Positions 49,489-60,200 of a stretch of DNA of 64,000 nucleotides are shown here, in pieces; within the stretch, counting starts at the first letter, position 1; each line of letters begins with the position of its first letter. The notes under the pieces were generated by a model. That model made no database searches. It had not been told where the DNA came from and saw only the letters and a list, made by a program, of their open reading frames with translations. The position numbers and the translations under genes were made by a program. The DNA is from an uncultured Oscillibacter sp. (GTDB lineage Bacteria > Bacillota > Clostridia > Oscillospirales > Oscillospiraceae): the NCBI GenBank assembly GCA_910583695.1, contig CAJTZL010000004.1, forward strand, positions 1-64,000, read 5' to 3'.

Positions 49489-49517
49489 TTGCATTTCACT
49501 GATTTCTATATTATAAT
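49489..49517 (+). promoter_or_regulatory. Promoter of murC
   Basis: TTGCAT (49489-49494), 17 bp, TATAAT (49512-49517). Confidence 0.7.
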
Positions 49518-49579
49518 AAAATGTCTGCAAGGATACAATCTTTTTTAAGTTCCGTTTTCTGGAAAGGAAGCTGATTCCC

Positions 49580-50962
49580 ATGATGCAGAATCAAAAACCT
49601 ATCAGCGATTTCTTCGTCCCCGGCATGCGGGCCCATCTGGTCGGCATCGGAGGCGTCTCCATGTGCCCCCTGGCGGAAGTCCTGCGGGACAAGGGGCTCC
49701 GCATCCAGGGCTCCGACATGGCGGAGAGTGACACCGTGAAGCGCCTCCGCTCCCTGGGCATCCCGGTGGCCGTGGGCCACAACGCCGACAACCTGGGGGA
49801 CTGCGATCTGGTCATCCGCACCGCCGCCGTCCACGACGGCAACCCGGAGATTGCCGGGGCCGTCGCCCGGGGTATCCCGGTCTATGAGCGGGCCCAGGCC
49901 TGGGGGGCCATCATGCGGCACTATCCCAATGCCCTGTGCGTAGCCGGGACCCACGGGAAGACCACCACCACCTCCATGTGCACCCATGTCTTCATGGCCG
50001 CGGAGGCGGACCCCACCGTCATGATCGGCGGGACCCTGCCCCTGCTTCACTCCGGCTACCGGGTGGGCCAGGGAGACACCATCATTCTGGAATCCTGCGA
50101 ATACTGCAACAGCTTCCTGAGCTTCTATCCCACCGTGGCGGTGATTTTGAACGTGGAAGCGGACCACCTGGACTTCTTCAAGGACCTGGAGGATATCAAG
50201 ACCTCCTTCCGCCGCTTTGCGGAGCTGGTGCCCTCCGGCGGCCGCGTGATCGTCAACGCGGACAACGCCGGGGCCCGGGACACGGTCCAGGGACTGGATT
50301 CATTCACCTTCGGCCTGGAGCCGGGGGCGGAGTGCACCGCCGTCCACCTTCACGAGGACAAGGGCCGTCCCGTCTTTGACATTCAGGTTCATGGGGAGTT
50401 CTACGCCCACGCGGAGCTGCGGGTCTACGGACGGCACAACGTATCCAACGCCCTGGCGGCGGCCTCGGCGGCCTATGTGCTGGGCCTCCCGGGGGAGGCG
50501 GTGGAACGGGGCCTGAGTTCCTTCACCGGCGCGGGGCGGCGTTTTGAGTACAAGGGGACCTTCCAGGGCGCGGAAATCTACGACGACTACGCCCACCATC
50601 CCGACGAGCTCCACGCCCTGCTGACCACCGCCAAGGGCCTGGGCTACCGGCGGCTCATTGTGGCCTTCCAGCCCCACACTTACTCCCGGACCGCCAAGCT
50701 CTTCGACCGCTTTGTGGAGGAATTGAAGCTGGCGGACGTGGTGATCCTGGCGGAGATCTACGCCGCCCGGGAGACAAACAGCCTGGGCATATCCTCGGCG
50801 GATCTGGTCCGGGAAATTCCCGGCTCCGTCTACTGCTCCACCCTGGACAAGACGGCGGAGGCCGTCCGGCGGCTGGCCGGGCCGGGAGATTTGATTCTCA
50901 CCGTCGGCGCGGGGGACATCTACCGGGCCGGTGAGAAGCTGCTTTCCCCGGAAGAAGCGTAA
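49580..50962 (+). CDS. murC: UDP-N-acetylmuramate--L-alanine ligase
   Basis: 460 aa Mur ligase adding L-Ala to UDP-MurNAc in peptidoglycan synthesis. N-terminal Rossmann HLVGIGGVSMCPLAEVL near residue 19; ATP loop CVAGTHGKTTTTSM near 120; VEADHLDFFKD near 193; YGRHNVSNALAAASAAY near 288; DYAHHPDEL near 335; AFQPHTYSRTAKL near 363. Starts with two Met codons after AAGGAAG. Own promoter at 49489. The murC-type ligase is here unlinked to other mur genes. Confidence 0.96.
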   Translation: MMQNQKPISDFFVPGMRAHLVGIGGVSMCPLAEVLRDKGLRIQGSDMAESDTVKRLRSLGIPVAVGHNADNLGDCDLVIRTAAVHDGNPEIAGAVARGIPVYERAQAWGAIMRHYPNALCVAGTHGKTTTTSMCTHVFMAAEADPTVMIGGTLPLLHSGYRVGQGDTIILESCEYCNSFLSFYPTVAVILNVEADHLDFFKDLEDIKTSFRRFAELVPSGGRVIVNADNAGARDTVQGLDSFTFGLEPGAECTAVHLHEDKGRPVFDIQVHGEFYAHAELRVYGRHNVSNALAAASAAYVLGLPGEAVERGLSSFTGAGRRFEYKGTFQGAEIYDDYAHHPDELHALLTTAKGLGYRRLIVAFQPHTYSRTAKLFDRFVEELKLADVVILAEIYAARETNSLGISSADLVREIPGSVYCSTLDKTAEAVRRLAGPGDLILTVGAGDIYRAGEKLLSPEEA

Positions 50963-51037
50963 CCGAAAGAACCTGATCCCCCTCCGGCGGCCTGGAACCG
51001 CTTTCAGCCGGAGCGCGGGCGGCGGAGGTCTGCTGAT

Positions 51038-51577
51038 ATGGAACATTCACCTTTATACCACAACACCCGGCCGGAGGGGGCGCTTTTGTCTCAGGAGGAG
51101 GCGGCCTTCGCCCTGCTGGAGGAGCTGGCCATGGACTATGACCGGGTCTCCAGTGAGCCGGCGGACACCATGGAGAAGTGCGCCGCCGTCAGTGCGGTTC
51201 TGGGGGTGCCCATCTGCAAGAATCTTTTTCTCTGCAACCGGCAGAAGACCCAGTTTTATCTGCTGCTGATGGGGCCGGATAAGCCCTTCCACACCAAAGA
51301 CCTTTCCCGCCAGATCGGCTCTGCCCGGCTGTCTTTTGCGCCGGAGGAGAGCCTTTGGGAGCTGCTTCGCTGCACCCCCGGCTCCGCCACGGTGCTGGGT
51401 CTGATGAACGACACGGAGCACCGGGTCCGGCTGCTGATGGAGCGGGAGGTCTATGAGGCGGAGTACCTGAGCTGTCATCCCTGCATCTGCACCAGCAGCC
51501 TGAAGCTGAAAACGGCGGACGTGCTGGGGAAGCTGCTGCCCCGCACGGGGCACGCGGTCACTGTGGTGGAGCTGTGA
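51038..51577 (+). CDS. YbaK/ProX-type aminoacyl-tRNA deacylase (PrdX-like)
   Basis: 179 aa. Hydrolyses mischarged tRNA (usually Ala- or Cys-tRNA-Pro) in trans. The conserved core ICKNLFLCNRQKTQFYLLLM near residue 58, TKDLSRQIGSARLSFAPEESL near 85, TPGSATVLGLMND near 112 and CHPCICTSSLKLKTADVL near 147 match the ProX group. Ribosome site GGAGG. It follows murC by 75 bases and may be on the same transcript. Confidence 0.88.
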   Translation: MEHSPLYHNTRPEGALLSQEEAAFALLEELAMDYDRVSSEPADTMEKCAAVSAVLGVPICKNLFLCNRQKTQFYLLLMGPDKPFHTKDLSRQIGSARLSFAPEESLWELLRCTPGSATVLGLMNDTEHRVRLLMEREVYEAEYLSCHPCICTSSLKLKTADVLGKLLPRTGHAVTVVEL

Positions 51578-51754
51578 GCGCCCGGATTCACAAGGCCGAA
51601 CGCCGTCCGGGCGGTCTTTTCCCGCCATGCCGTGCCGTTCTCCCCTGCAATCTCTCAGGACCGCCCCGGAGAATCCTCCCTGTCTGACAGGGATTATCCG
51701 CATCTACCCGGCATTCCCCCGTTATGAATACAGGTTCTGAATCCGCGCATGAAG

Positions 51755-51787
51755 AAAGCCGGGGGCCGCCAGGGCCTCCGGCTTTTT
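51755..51787. terminator. Bidirectional terminator
   Basis: AAGCCGG / CCGGCTT stem with GC-rich interior, TTTTT on the plus side and CTTTC on the minus, between the convergent deacylase and nuclease-like genes. The rest of the 212-base gap has no gene. Confidence 0.7.
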
Positions 51788-51789
51788 CC

Positions 51790-52566
51790 TTAATCTTTCA
51801 GCAGCTCATCCAGCTGGAAAACGCCGCAGTCTTTGTATTTCACGCCCATGCTGTCGATGGTCTCTTCCGGGATATCGAACGCAAAGACCTTGATCTGGGA
51901 GATATCGTCCTCCCGCCGTCCCTTGGGGCCGTCCCGCAGCACATTGTAGTAAATTTGAAACGGGATGTTCCGGCCGGAATCCACAATGGCGTTGATGACC
52001 AGGGCGAAGTTCGGGAAATCCGTGTCAAACGGCTTCCAACGGTCTATTGCGTACTTTGACCGCTTCAGCTCAATGATCTTCCGGAGTTCCCCCTCTTCCC
52101 CGTATCGCAGCAGGTCCAGATCGGACACCGTGATTTTTCCCAGGTTCGCCCTCTGCCACGTGTGGTAGGAGCTCGACACATATTGATTGACGGATTTCCT
52201 AGGTGTCCCGGGCTGAACCACGCCGTATTCCTCGTAGAGGTCTCTCAGCTCATCGTAGGACATCCTCTCCGGCTTCTTCTCTGTCGTCTCCCAAACCAGC
52301 ACCTGATCGCTTCCCGGCACAAAGCGGACGCCGATAAACGGCAGGCCCAGCTCTTTCGAGACATCCACTGCCGCGCGGACAGCGGTTTTCTCCTCTTTTG
52401 AAAAAGGCTCCTGGAGCGCCTCCGCCCGCAGGGCAAGCACCAGGATTCTGGGATTGCTGTAAGCGTCTCCATACAGCAGAATCCAGGTGTTTTCCGCTGG
52501 GAAGTAATAGTTTTCCAGCTCGTTTTCTACAATGTAGCTGTAGACTGCGTTGCCGTTGTACTCCAT
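51790..52566 (-). CDS. Unknown protein with a PD-(D/E)xK nuclease-like motif
   Basis: 258 aa, soluble. SDLDLLRYGEEGELRKIIELKRS (D149/D151 ... E166-L-K168) followed by KYAIDRWKPFD has the spacing of the PD-(D/E)xK nuclease core, and the later FQIYYN strand could complete the fold. The N-terminal half (YSYIVENELENYYFPAENTWILLYG) is unassigned. ATG 52566 follows GGAGGGGG. Own promoter at 52644-52672. Its AT content is higher than that of its neighbours. It might be a solitary restriction or defence nuclease; no methyltransferase is adjacent. Confidence 0.65.
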   Translation of the reverse strand: MEYNGNAVYSYIVENELENYYFPAENTWILLYGDAYSNPRILVLALRAEALQEPFSKEEKTAVRAAVDVSKELGLPFIGVRFVPGSDQVLVWETTEKKPERMSYDELRDLYEEYGVVQPGTPRKSVNQYVSSSYHTWQRANLGKITVSDLDLLRYGEEGELRKIIELKRSKYAIDRWKPFDTDFPNFALVINAIVDSGRNIPFQIYYNVLRDGPKGRREDDISQIKVFAFDIPEETIDSMGVKYKDCGVFQLDELLKD

Positions 52567-52643
52567 TATGCGTTCCCCCTCCATTTCGTCCCGGTTCCAC
52601 TTGGCGGTCAAGCGCTTTGGCCGGGTCCGCTCACTGTTTTTTT

Positions 52644-52672
52644 AGAATACCATAAAACCCCATTTTTGGCAA
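52644..52672 (-). promoter_or_regulatory. Promoter of the nuclease-like gene
   Basis: Minus strand: TTGCCA (52672-52667), 17 bp, TATTCT (52649-52644). Confidence 0.6.
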
Positions 52673-52825
52673 GTCCTTCCACGCCGGAGAGTGTGTTCCA
52701 TGCGCATTTTATTGGAGGAGCGTCGCAGGGGCGGACCTGCAAGATATCGCCTTCGGATTGGGATACGCCCCACGCCGGAGGAACGTCCCAAGGGGCATTG
52801 CAAAAAACCAAGGGGCTGAACGGTG

Positions 52826-52860
52826 AAAAGCGCCCCCGGCAGCAGCCGGGGGCGCTTTTT
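52826..52860 (-). terminator. Terminator after ppdK
   Basis: 15 bp perfect stem AAAAGCGCCCCCGGC / GCCGGGGGCGCTTTT with an AGCA loop; the A/T ends give a U tract on either strand. Confidence 0.9.
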
Positions 52861-52889
52861 GTCCATTTGACTTTGGCGGTACGGGAAAA

Positions 52890-55520
<2,631 letters not shown>

Positions 55521-55576
55521 TTTCATTCCTCCGTTATTTTTAGCGTTCGCTGGGCGGCGGTGTCCGCCGTCCGCTT

Positions 55577-55590
55577 GGCAAACGTTTGCC
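55577..55590 (-). promoter_or_regulatory. LacI-type operator before ppdK
   Basis: Perfect 14 bp palindrome GGCAAACGTTTGCC at about +8 to +21 of the ppdK transcript. It shares AAACGTTTGC with both operators near lacI and has the same placement as the HAD-gpmI one. Confidence 0.7.
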
Positions 55591-55604
55591 TTAATGCGTT
55601 ACTT

Positions 55605-55633
55605 ATTATAATCGTTCATTTTCTGGAAAGCAA
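55605..55633 (-). promoter_or_regulatory. Promoter of ppdK
   Basis: Minus strand: TTGCTT (55633-55628), 17 bp, TATAAT (55610-55605). Confidence 0.7.
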
Positions 55634-55721
55634 TACATAAATAGCATAAGAAATTACCGGTCATTTGAAACAAACTGCCCAAAATTGATAAGAGGGGCGG
55701 GTTTTGCCGGTTTCGGGCGGG

Positions 55722-55757
55722 AAAAAACCGGGCCCCCGGCGTATCCGGGGGCCTCGG
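55722..55757 (-). terminator. Terminator after the dicarboxylate/amino-acid symporter gene
   Basis: GGCCCCCGG / CCGGGGGCC stem with GTATC-type loop, followed on the minus strand by GGTTTTTTCCC. Confidence 0.8.
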
Positions 55758-55788
55758 CATTCATTCGGTCTTTCGCTTTGGAGGGGGA

Positions 55789-56988
55789 TCAGAGGTCCAC
55801 GGACTTGATGGCCTGCTCCTTGATGCCGTGCTTTTCGGCGTAGCCCGTGAGGATCAGGGTCAGGGCGCCGTCGCCGGTGACGTTGCAGGCGGTGCCGAAG
55901 CTGTCCTGGAGGGCGAAGATGGCCAGCATCAGGGCGGTGCCGTCGCCGTCGAAGCCCAGGACGCCGGTGATGAGGCCCAGGGAGGCCATGACCGTGCCGC
56001 CGGGGACGCCGGGGGCGCCGATGGCGAAGATGCCCAGCAGGAGGATGAAGAGAATCATGCTGCCCACGCTGGGGAGCTCGCCGTAGAGGACCTTGGAGAC
56101 GATCATGATGAAGAAGGTCTCCGTCAGGGCGGAGCCGCAGAGGTGGATGTTGGCGAACAGGGGGATGCCGAACTCCACCATGTCGGAGCGGAGGCTCTTG
56201 CTCTTCCGGGCGCAGTCCAGGGCCACGGCCAGGGTGGCGGCGGAGGACATGGTGCCCACGGCGGTGAGGTAGGCGGGGCCGTAGTGCTTCACCACCTCAA
56301 TGGAGCTGCGGCCGGAGTACACACCGGCGAAGCCGTAGAGCACAGCCATCCAGATGTAGTGGCCCGCCATGACGATGACGATGGCCAGCAGGAAGGCGGG
56401 GAACTGCTTGGTGATGGTGCCGTCATAGCTGAGGCCGCAGAAGGTCAGGGCGATGAAGAAGGGCAGAACAGGGATGACGACCTTCTTCACAACGCTCAGG
56501 ACGATGTTCTGGAACTCCTGGAGAACCGTGGCGATGGTCTTGGCCTTGGTCCACACGGCGGCAAGACCGACGAGGACGGAGAAGACCAGGGCGCTCATGA
56601 CGGGCATGATCTGGGGAATGTCCAGCTGGAAGGCGACGCCGGGCAGCTCCTTCAGCCCCTCCATGCTGGAGGCGATGGGCAGGAAGGGCACCAGGACGTA
56701 GCCCGCGACCATGGACATCAGGGTGGCCAGGACGGTGCTGACGTAGGCCACGATAATGGCCACCACCAGCATCCGGGTGGCGTTGGAGCCCATCTTCGTG
56801 ATGGACGGGGCGATGAAGCCGATGACAATGAGGGGTACGCAGAACATGATAACCTGGTTCAGGACGTACTTGAGGGTGACGACGATGGTCATGACGCTCT
56901 CCGGCAGGAACAGGCCGCAGACAATGCCCACGGCAATGCCGATCAACAGCTTCAGGGGAAGGCTCATGCCCTTTTTCTCAGTGGCCAT
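55789..56988 (-). CDS. Dicarboxylate/amino acid:cation symporter (DAACS family)
   Basis: 399 aa, eight membrane helices plus two re-entrant loops. The first hairpin carries YLTAVGTMSSAATLAVALDCAR near residue 240 (serine-rich motif), and the last loops carry IFAIGAPGVPGGTVMASLG near 325 and DSFGTACNVTGDGALTLILT near 365, the substrate and cation sites. Starts at 56988 after GAGAGG. It lies 124 bases after a cysteine desulfidase-type gene on the same strand, so cysteine, serine or a related amino acid is a reasonable substrate guess. Confidence 0.88.
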   Translation of the reverse strand: MATEKKGMSLPLKLLIGIAVGIVCGLFLPESVMTIVVTLKYVLNQVIMFCVPLIVIGFIAPSITKMGSNATRMLVVAIIVAYVSTVLATLMSMVAGYVLVPFLPIASSMEGLKELPGVAFQLDIPQIMPVMSALVFSVLVGLAAVWTKAKTIATVLQEFQNIVLSVVKKVVIPVLPFFIALTFCGLSYDGTITKQFPAFLLAIVIVMAGHYIWMAVLYGFAGVYSGRSSIEVVKHYGPAYLTAVGTMSSAATLAVALDCARKSKSLRSDMVEFGIPLFANIHLCGSALTETFFIMIVSKVLYGELPSVGSMILFILLLGIFAIGAPGVPGGTVMASLGLITGVLGFDGDGTALMLAIFALQDSFGTACNVTGDGALTLILTGYAEKHGIKEQAIKSVDL

Positions 56989-57112
56989 AAAAGATTCCTC
57001 TCTTTCTGTGTTGACACACAAACTCCGTTCGCTCCGCGGTCAGGGTCTGCTTCCAGCATACGCGCGGCGGAGCCTGCGCATGCGCATGCCGGGGGTGGAA
57101 GCGGGGAAATTT

Positions 57113-58408
57113 TCAGGCCTTGGGGGGCTGGCCGGTCATGATGCGGATGATCTCCCGGTCCGTCTCCCGCATGCCCAGGCGGCCCAGGCGGCCGATGTTG
57201 GCGATGGTGTTTTCCACGCCCTTGGAGACGATGCCCTCGCCTCCCCGGAACTGCTGCTCGCTGCGGTACATGTTGTACCCCAGGAGGCCCGCGTCCACGG
57301 CGGCGGCGATCTTGGCGGCGCAGGAGGGCTTGGCCCCGTCGCAGATCATGCCGGAAATCGTCGCCAGGGCGTTGACCAGGGTGTGGGCGATCTCCGCATA
57401 GCCCCCGCCGTTGAGCCAGGCGATGGCGGCGCCGGAGGCGCACCCGGCGCTAACGGCCCCGCAGTAGGCGCTGAGCCGCCCGATGCCGGTCTTCATGTGA
57501 ATGGTCAGAAGATCGCTGAGGGTGACGGCCCGGAGGGTTTTCTCCTCGTCCGCCTCCAGGTGCTTCGCGTACTCGATGACGGGAACCGAGGCGGTGATGC
57601 CCTGGTTTCCGCTGCCGGAAACGATGATCACCGGCATCTCGCAGCCGCTCATCCGGGCGTCGGACCCGGCGGCAGCCATGGCCCGGGCGCGAATCTTGAT
57701 GTCGTCGCCGTAGTGCTCCCGGAGCACCTTGCCGATGTTGGCTCCCCAAGGGTTTTTCATGCCCTCCCGGGCAATGGCGTAGTTGTAGTCGATCTGCCGC
57801 TGGACCATCTCCCGCACGTCTTCCACGTCGCAGGTGTTCACAAAGTCCACAATGGCCTCCACAGACATGCAGCTGCGGTCCGTCAGGCCCCCGGCAGCGT
57901 CCTGGGAAACCACGGTCCCGGCCTCCAGCAGGGTCTCGCCGTTCTTTTCAATCAGGACGATGTTGGTGTGATAGTCCGCAATGCGCAGGCGCACGGAGTC
58001 CTCTCCGGCGGTGAGGGTAACGATGATGTCGAAGACCACGTCCCCCGGCGCGGGGGCCACCCGAACCTCGTGGCCGGCCAGATAGGCCTTGATCTCCTCC
58101 TTCTGGGCGTCGCTCACCTGGGAGATGACCTCCAGAATCTTTCCCGCGTCTCCCGCCACCACGCCGGCGGCGGCGGAGGCCTCGATGCCCTTCAGTCCGC
58201 CGGTGTTGGGCACCACGACGCTTTTGACATTTTTAATAATGTTCCCGCTGGCCTCCACCAGAATCCTGTCCGGCAGACGGCCCAGGACCTCCCGGGCCTT
58301 GGCGGCACCGTAGGCGATGGCGATGGGCTCGGTGCAGCCCATGGCGGGCACCAGCTCCTCCCGCAGGATCTGTACAAAGTGGTGATAGCGCTGATCGGTT
58401 TTGTTCAC
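57113..58408 (-). CDS. cyuA: L-cysteine desulfidase family protein (CyuA/UPF0597)
   Basis: 431 aa 4Fe-4S enzyme of the serine-dehydratase-alpha/CyuA family, releasing sulfide, ammonia and pyruvate from L-cysteine (or acting on serine). LREELVPAMGCTEPIAIAYGAAKARE at residues 16-41 has the first cluster Cys; further Cys residues are at SGCEMP near 263, CGAVSAGCASGAA near 320 and MICDGAKPSCAAKIA near 350. It starts with GTG after AAGGAGG. A long structured leader precedes it and a symporter gene follows. Pyruvate produced could feed PPDK, encoded nearby. Confidence 0.85.
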   Translation of the reverse strand: MNKTDQRYHHFVQILREELVPAMGCTEPIAIAYGAAKAREVLGRLPDRILVEASGNIIKNVKSVVVPNTGGLKGIEASAAAGVVAGDAGKILEVISQVSDAQKEEIKAYLAGHEVRVAPAPGDVVFDIIVTLTAGEDSVRLRIADYHTNIVLIEKNGETLLEAGTVVSQDAAGGLTDRSCMSVEAIVDFVNTCDVEDVREMVQRQIDYNYAIAREGMKNPWGANIGKVLREHYGDDIKIRARAMAAAGSDARMSGCEMPVIIVSGSGNQGITASVPVIEYAKHLEADEEKTLRAVTLSDLLTIHMKTGIGRLSAYCGAVSAGCASGAAIAWLNGGGYAEIAHTLVNALATISGMICDGAKPSCAAKIAAAVDAGLLGYNMYRSEQQFRGGEGIVSKGVENTIANIGRLGRLGMRETDREIIRIMTGQPPKA

Positions 58409-58565
58409 GTTTTTCCTCCTTCCGTTTTTCTTCCCTTCCTTGCCGGGGCTCCGCCTCCGGAGGCGTCACCCCCTCCGCCGTGGTTGTACGGCGGCCTGCC
58501 CTTCCGAAAACGGCAGCCCACCCCGACGGGATGTTTTGACATTTTTCTAACAAAGGGCCAGAATG

Positions 58566-58594
58566 ACCATAACATTTTTTGGAAGCCTTGTCAA
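58566..58594 (-). promoter_or_regulatory. Promoter of cyuA
   Basis: Minus strand: TTGACA (58594-58589), 17 bp, TATGGT (58571-58566). Confidence 0.65.
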
Positions 58595-58655
58595 GGTGTA
58601 TGCGCCACCGTTTTCCAAACCCTTTACGGACCGTTTGCGGACTGCCAAAGCCCTG

Positions 58656-58684
58656 TTGACATTTCCCTCCCCATGTCCCATAAT
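58656..58684 (+). promoter_or_regulatory. Promoter of coaW
   Basis: TTGACA (58656-58661), 17 bp, CATAAT (58679-58684). Confidence 0.65.
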
Positions 58685-58714
58685 GGCAGGTAGATCAACA
58701 TGGGAGGACGCGCT

Positions 58715-59554
58715 ATGAAGACCATCCTCGGTATCGATATCGGAGGCACCACCACAAAAATCGTGGGCCTTGACCATACGGGAAACCTCCTCTCCACCCT
58801 CCGGGTCCAGGCGGAGGACCCGGTCACAAGCCTTTACGGCGCCTTCGGCAGCTACCTGTCCGGAAACCGCCTCACCCTGGCGGACGTGGAGCGGGTGGTC
58901 CTCACCGGCGTGGGGGCCTCCTATGTGGAGGGGAGCATCTACGGACTGCCCACCTGCACGGTGGATGAGTTCTCCGCCAGCGGCACGGGGGCCCTGGCCA
59001 TGAGCGGGCAGGAGCGGGCCGTGGTGGCCACCATGGGCACCGGCACCGCCTTCCTCTTCGCGGAGCGGGGCAAGGGCGTCCAGCATCTCTGCGGCAGCGG
59101 CATTGGCGGCGGCACCCTGGGCGGGCTCTGCCGGAAGCTGGTGGACATGGAGCGCTTCGGCCAGATCAAGAAGCTGGCGGAGCAGGGGGACCTGGGGAAG
59201 GTGGACCTGATGATCCGGGACATCACGCCGGACCCCGCCGCCACCCTGGACCCCACCCTCACCGCCGCCAACTTCGGCAACCTCGCGGAGGACGCGGCTC
59301 CCGCCGATCTGGCCGCCGGGGCGGTGAATCTGGTGCTCCAGGCCATCGGCACCATGACGGTGCTGGCCTGCCGGTGCTGCGGCGCGAATACGGTGGTCCT
59401 CACCGGCTCCGTCACCACGCTCTCCCAGGCAGGGCCCAACTTTGAAAACTTCCAGCGGCTCTACGGCCTCCGCTACATCATCCCGGAGCGGGCCACCTTC
59501 GCCACGGCCATCGGCGCGGGGCTCTACAGCCTGGAGCAGAAAGCGGTGACGTGA
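58715..59554 (+). CDS. coaW: Type II pantothenate kinase
   Basis: 279 aa ASKHA-fold kinase, first step of coenzyme A synthesis. ILGIDIGGTTTKIVGLD at the N-terminus is the phosphate-1 loop; VVATMGTGTAFLF near 105 and GSGIGGGTLGGLCRKL near 130 are the phosphate-2 and adenosine segments; VVLTGSVTTLSQ near 230 completes the nucleotide site. ATG 58715 follows GGGAGG. Its stop overlaps the next start (TGATG). Confidence 0.88.
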   Translation: MKTILGIDIGGTTTKIVGLDHTGNLLSTLRVQAEDPVTSLYGAFGSYLSGNRLTLADVERVVLTGVGASYVEGSIYGLPTCTVDEFSASGTGALAMSGQERAVVATMGTGTAFLFAERGKGVQHLCGSGIGGGTLGGLCRKLVDMERFGQIKKLAEQGDLGKVDLMIRDITPDPAATLDPTLTAANFGNLAEDAAPADLAAGAVNLVLQAIGTMTVLACRCCGANTVVLTGSVTTLSQAGPNFENFQRLYGLRYIIPERATFATAIGAGLYSLEQKAVT

Positions 59555-59946
59555 TGGACCTGGAAGCCCTGCGCCTTGCCGAGGCCTTCTTCGCCCGGAA
59601 GCCGGAGGCCCTGCCCTCCGTCCGGGCCTTTCTCCCGGGGGCTCTGGAGCGCTGGCCCGAGACGGAGATCGTCACCCAGAAATCCCAGGTGGGCCTCCGG
59701 GACCCCCGGCCCTACTGCGCCCTGACCGCGCCAGGGAAGCGCGTCAAGGGCAGGCCCGTCCCCGGGGCCCTGCTGTCCCTGTTCCTCCCCCGGCCTCTGG
59801 AGGCGGAGTGCCTCCTTCTGGCGGTGGAGGCCTACCCGGGGCGGTTCACCAACCACCTGATTCTTCCGGAGGACCCGGCGGACTTTCCGGAGGGTCTCTG
59901 GGACTGGACCGCCGAAGCCCGGCGGTTCCGGTGCGGGAGAGACTGA
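59554..59946 (+). CDS. Small conserved protein, possibly DUF5655-like
   Basis: 130 aa. Starts MDLEALRLAEAFFARKPEA, with EIVTQKSQVGLRDPRPYCALT near residue 40 and FTNHLILPEDPADFPEGLWDWTAEA near 95, a pattern I associate tentatively with DUF5655. The ATG overlaps the coaW stop, so it is translationally coupled to pantothenate kinase. No catalytic motif evident. Confidence 0.65.
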   Translation: MDLEALRLAEAFFARKPEALPSVRAFLPGALERWPETEIVTQKSQVGLRDPRPYCALTAPGKRVKGRPVPGALLSLFLPRPLEAECLLLAVEAYPGRFTNHLILPEDPADFPEGLWDWTAEARRFRCGRD

Positions 59947-59972
59947 GAGGGCGCGCCCCGTTGGGGGATGTC

Positions 59973-60055
59973 ATCCTGCGGGGGCGGACCGGTGTGTGTT
60001 CCCTCTTCCGGGACCCGGGCGCTTCCGGCAGGCGGATACGCAGGTCCGCCTCTGC
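59973..60055. repeat. Imperfect inverted-repeat element
   Basis: The ends pair as GCGGGGGCGGACC (about 59978) with GGTCCGCCTCTGC (about 60045), enclosing a GC-rich centre with its own short palindrome (TTCCGGGACCCGG area). GCAGGGGCGGACC also occurs near 52725. It looks like a small dispersed intergenic repeat without coding capacity. Confidence 0.45.
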
Positions 60056-60114
60056 GCTGTGTTCTCCCTATAAAATGAAATAGCAATCAGGCACACCCCG
60101 AATGCGGCAGCCCC

Positions 60115-60143
60115 TTGCAAAATCCGGCGCGGTGGGGTAACAT
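60115..60143 (+). promoter_or_regulatory. Promoter of the nucleotidyltransferase gene
   Basis: TTGCAA (60115-60120), 17 bp, TAACAT (60138-60143). Confidence 0.5.
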
Positions 60144-60200
60144 AAGAAACAGGACAATCCCGGGCAGACGCGCCCGGCAAAAAGACAGGAGCGCATCAAC

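Larger units (their letters stand above)
58409..58714. other. 306-base gap with divergent promoters and a structured cyuA leader
   Basis: The predicted cyuA transcript starts near 58558, giving a leader of about 150 nt with two GC hairpins (CCGCCGT / ACGGCGG and GCCTCCGGAGGC). The plus-strand promoter of coaW is at the right end. No gene and no riboswitch class recognised. Confidence 0.5.
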
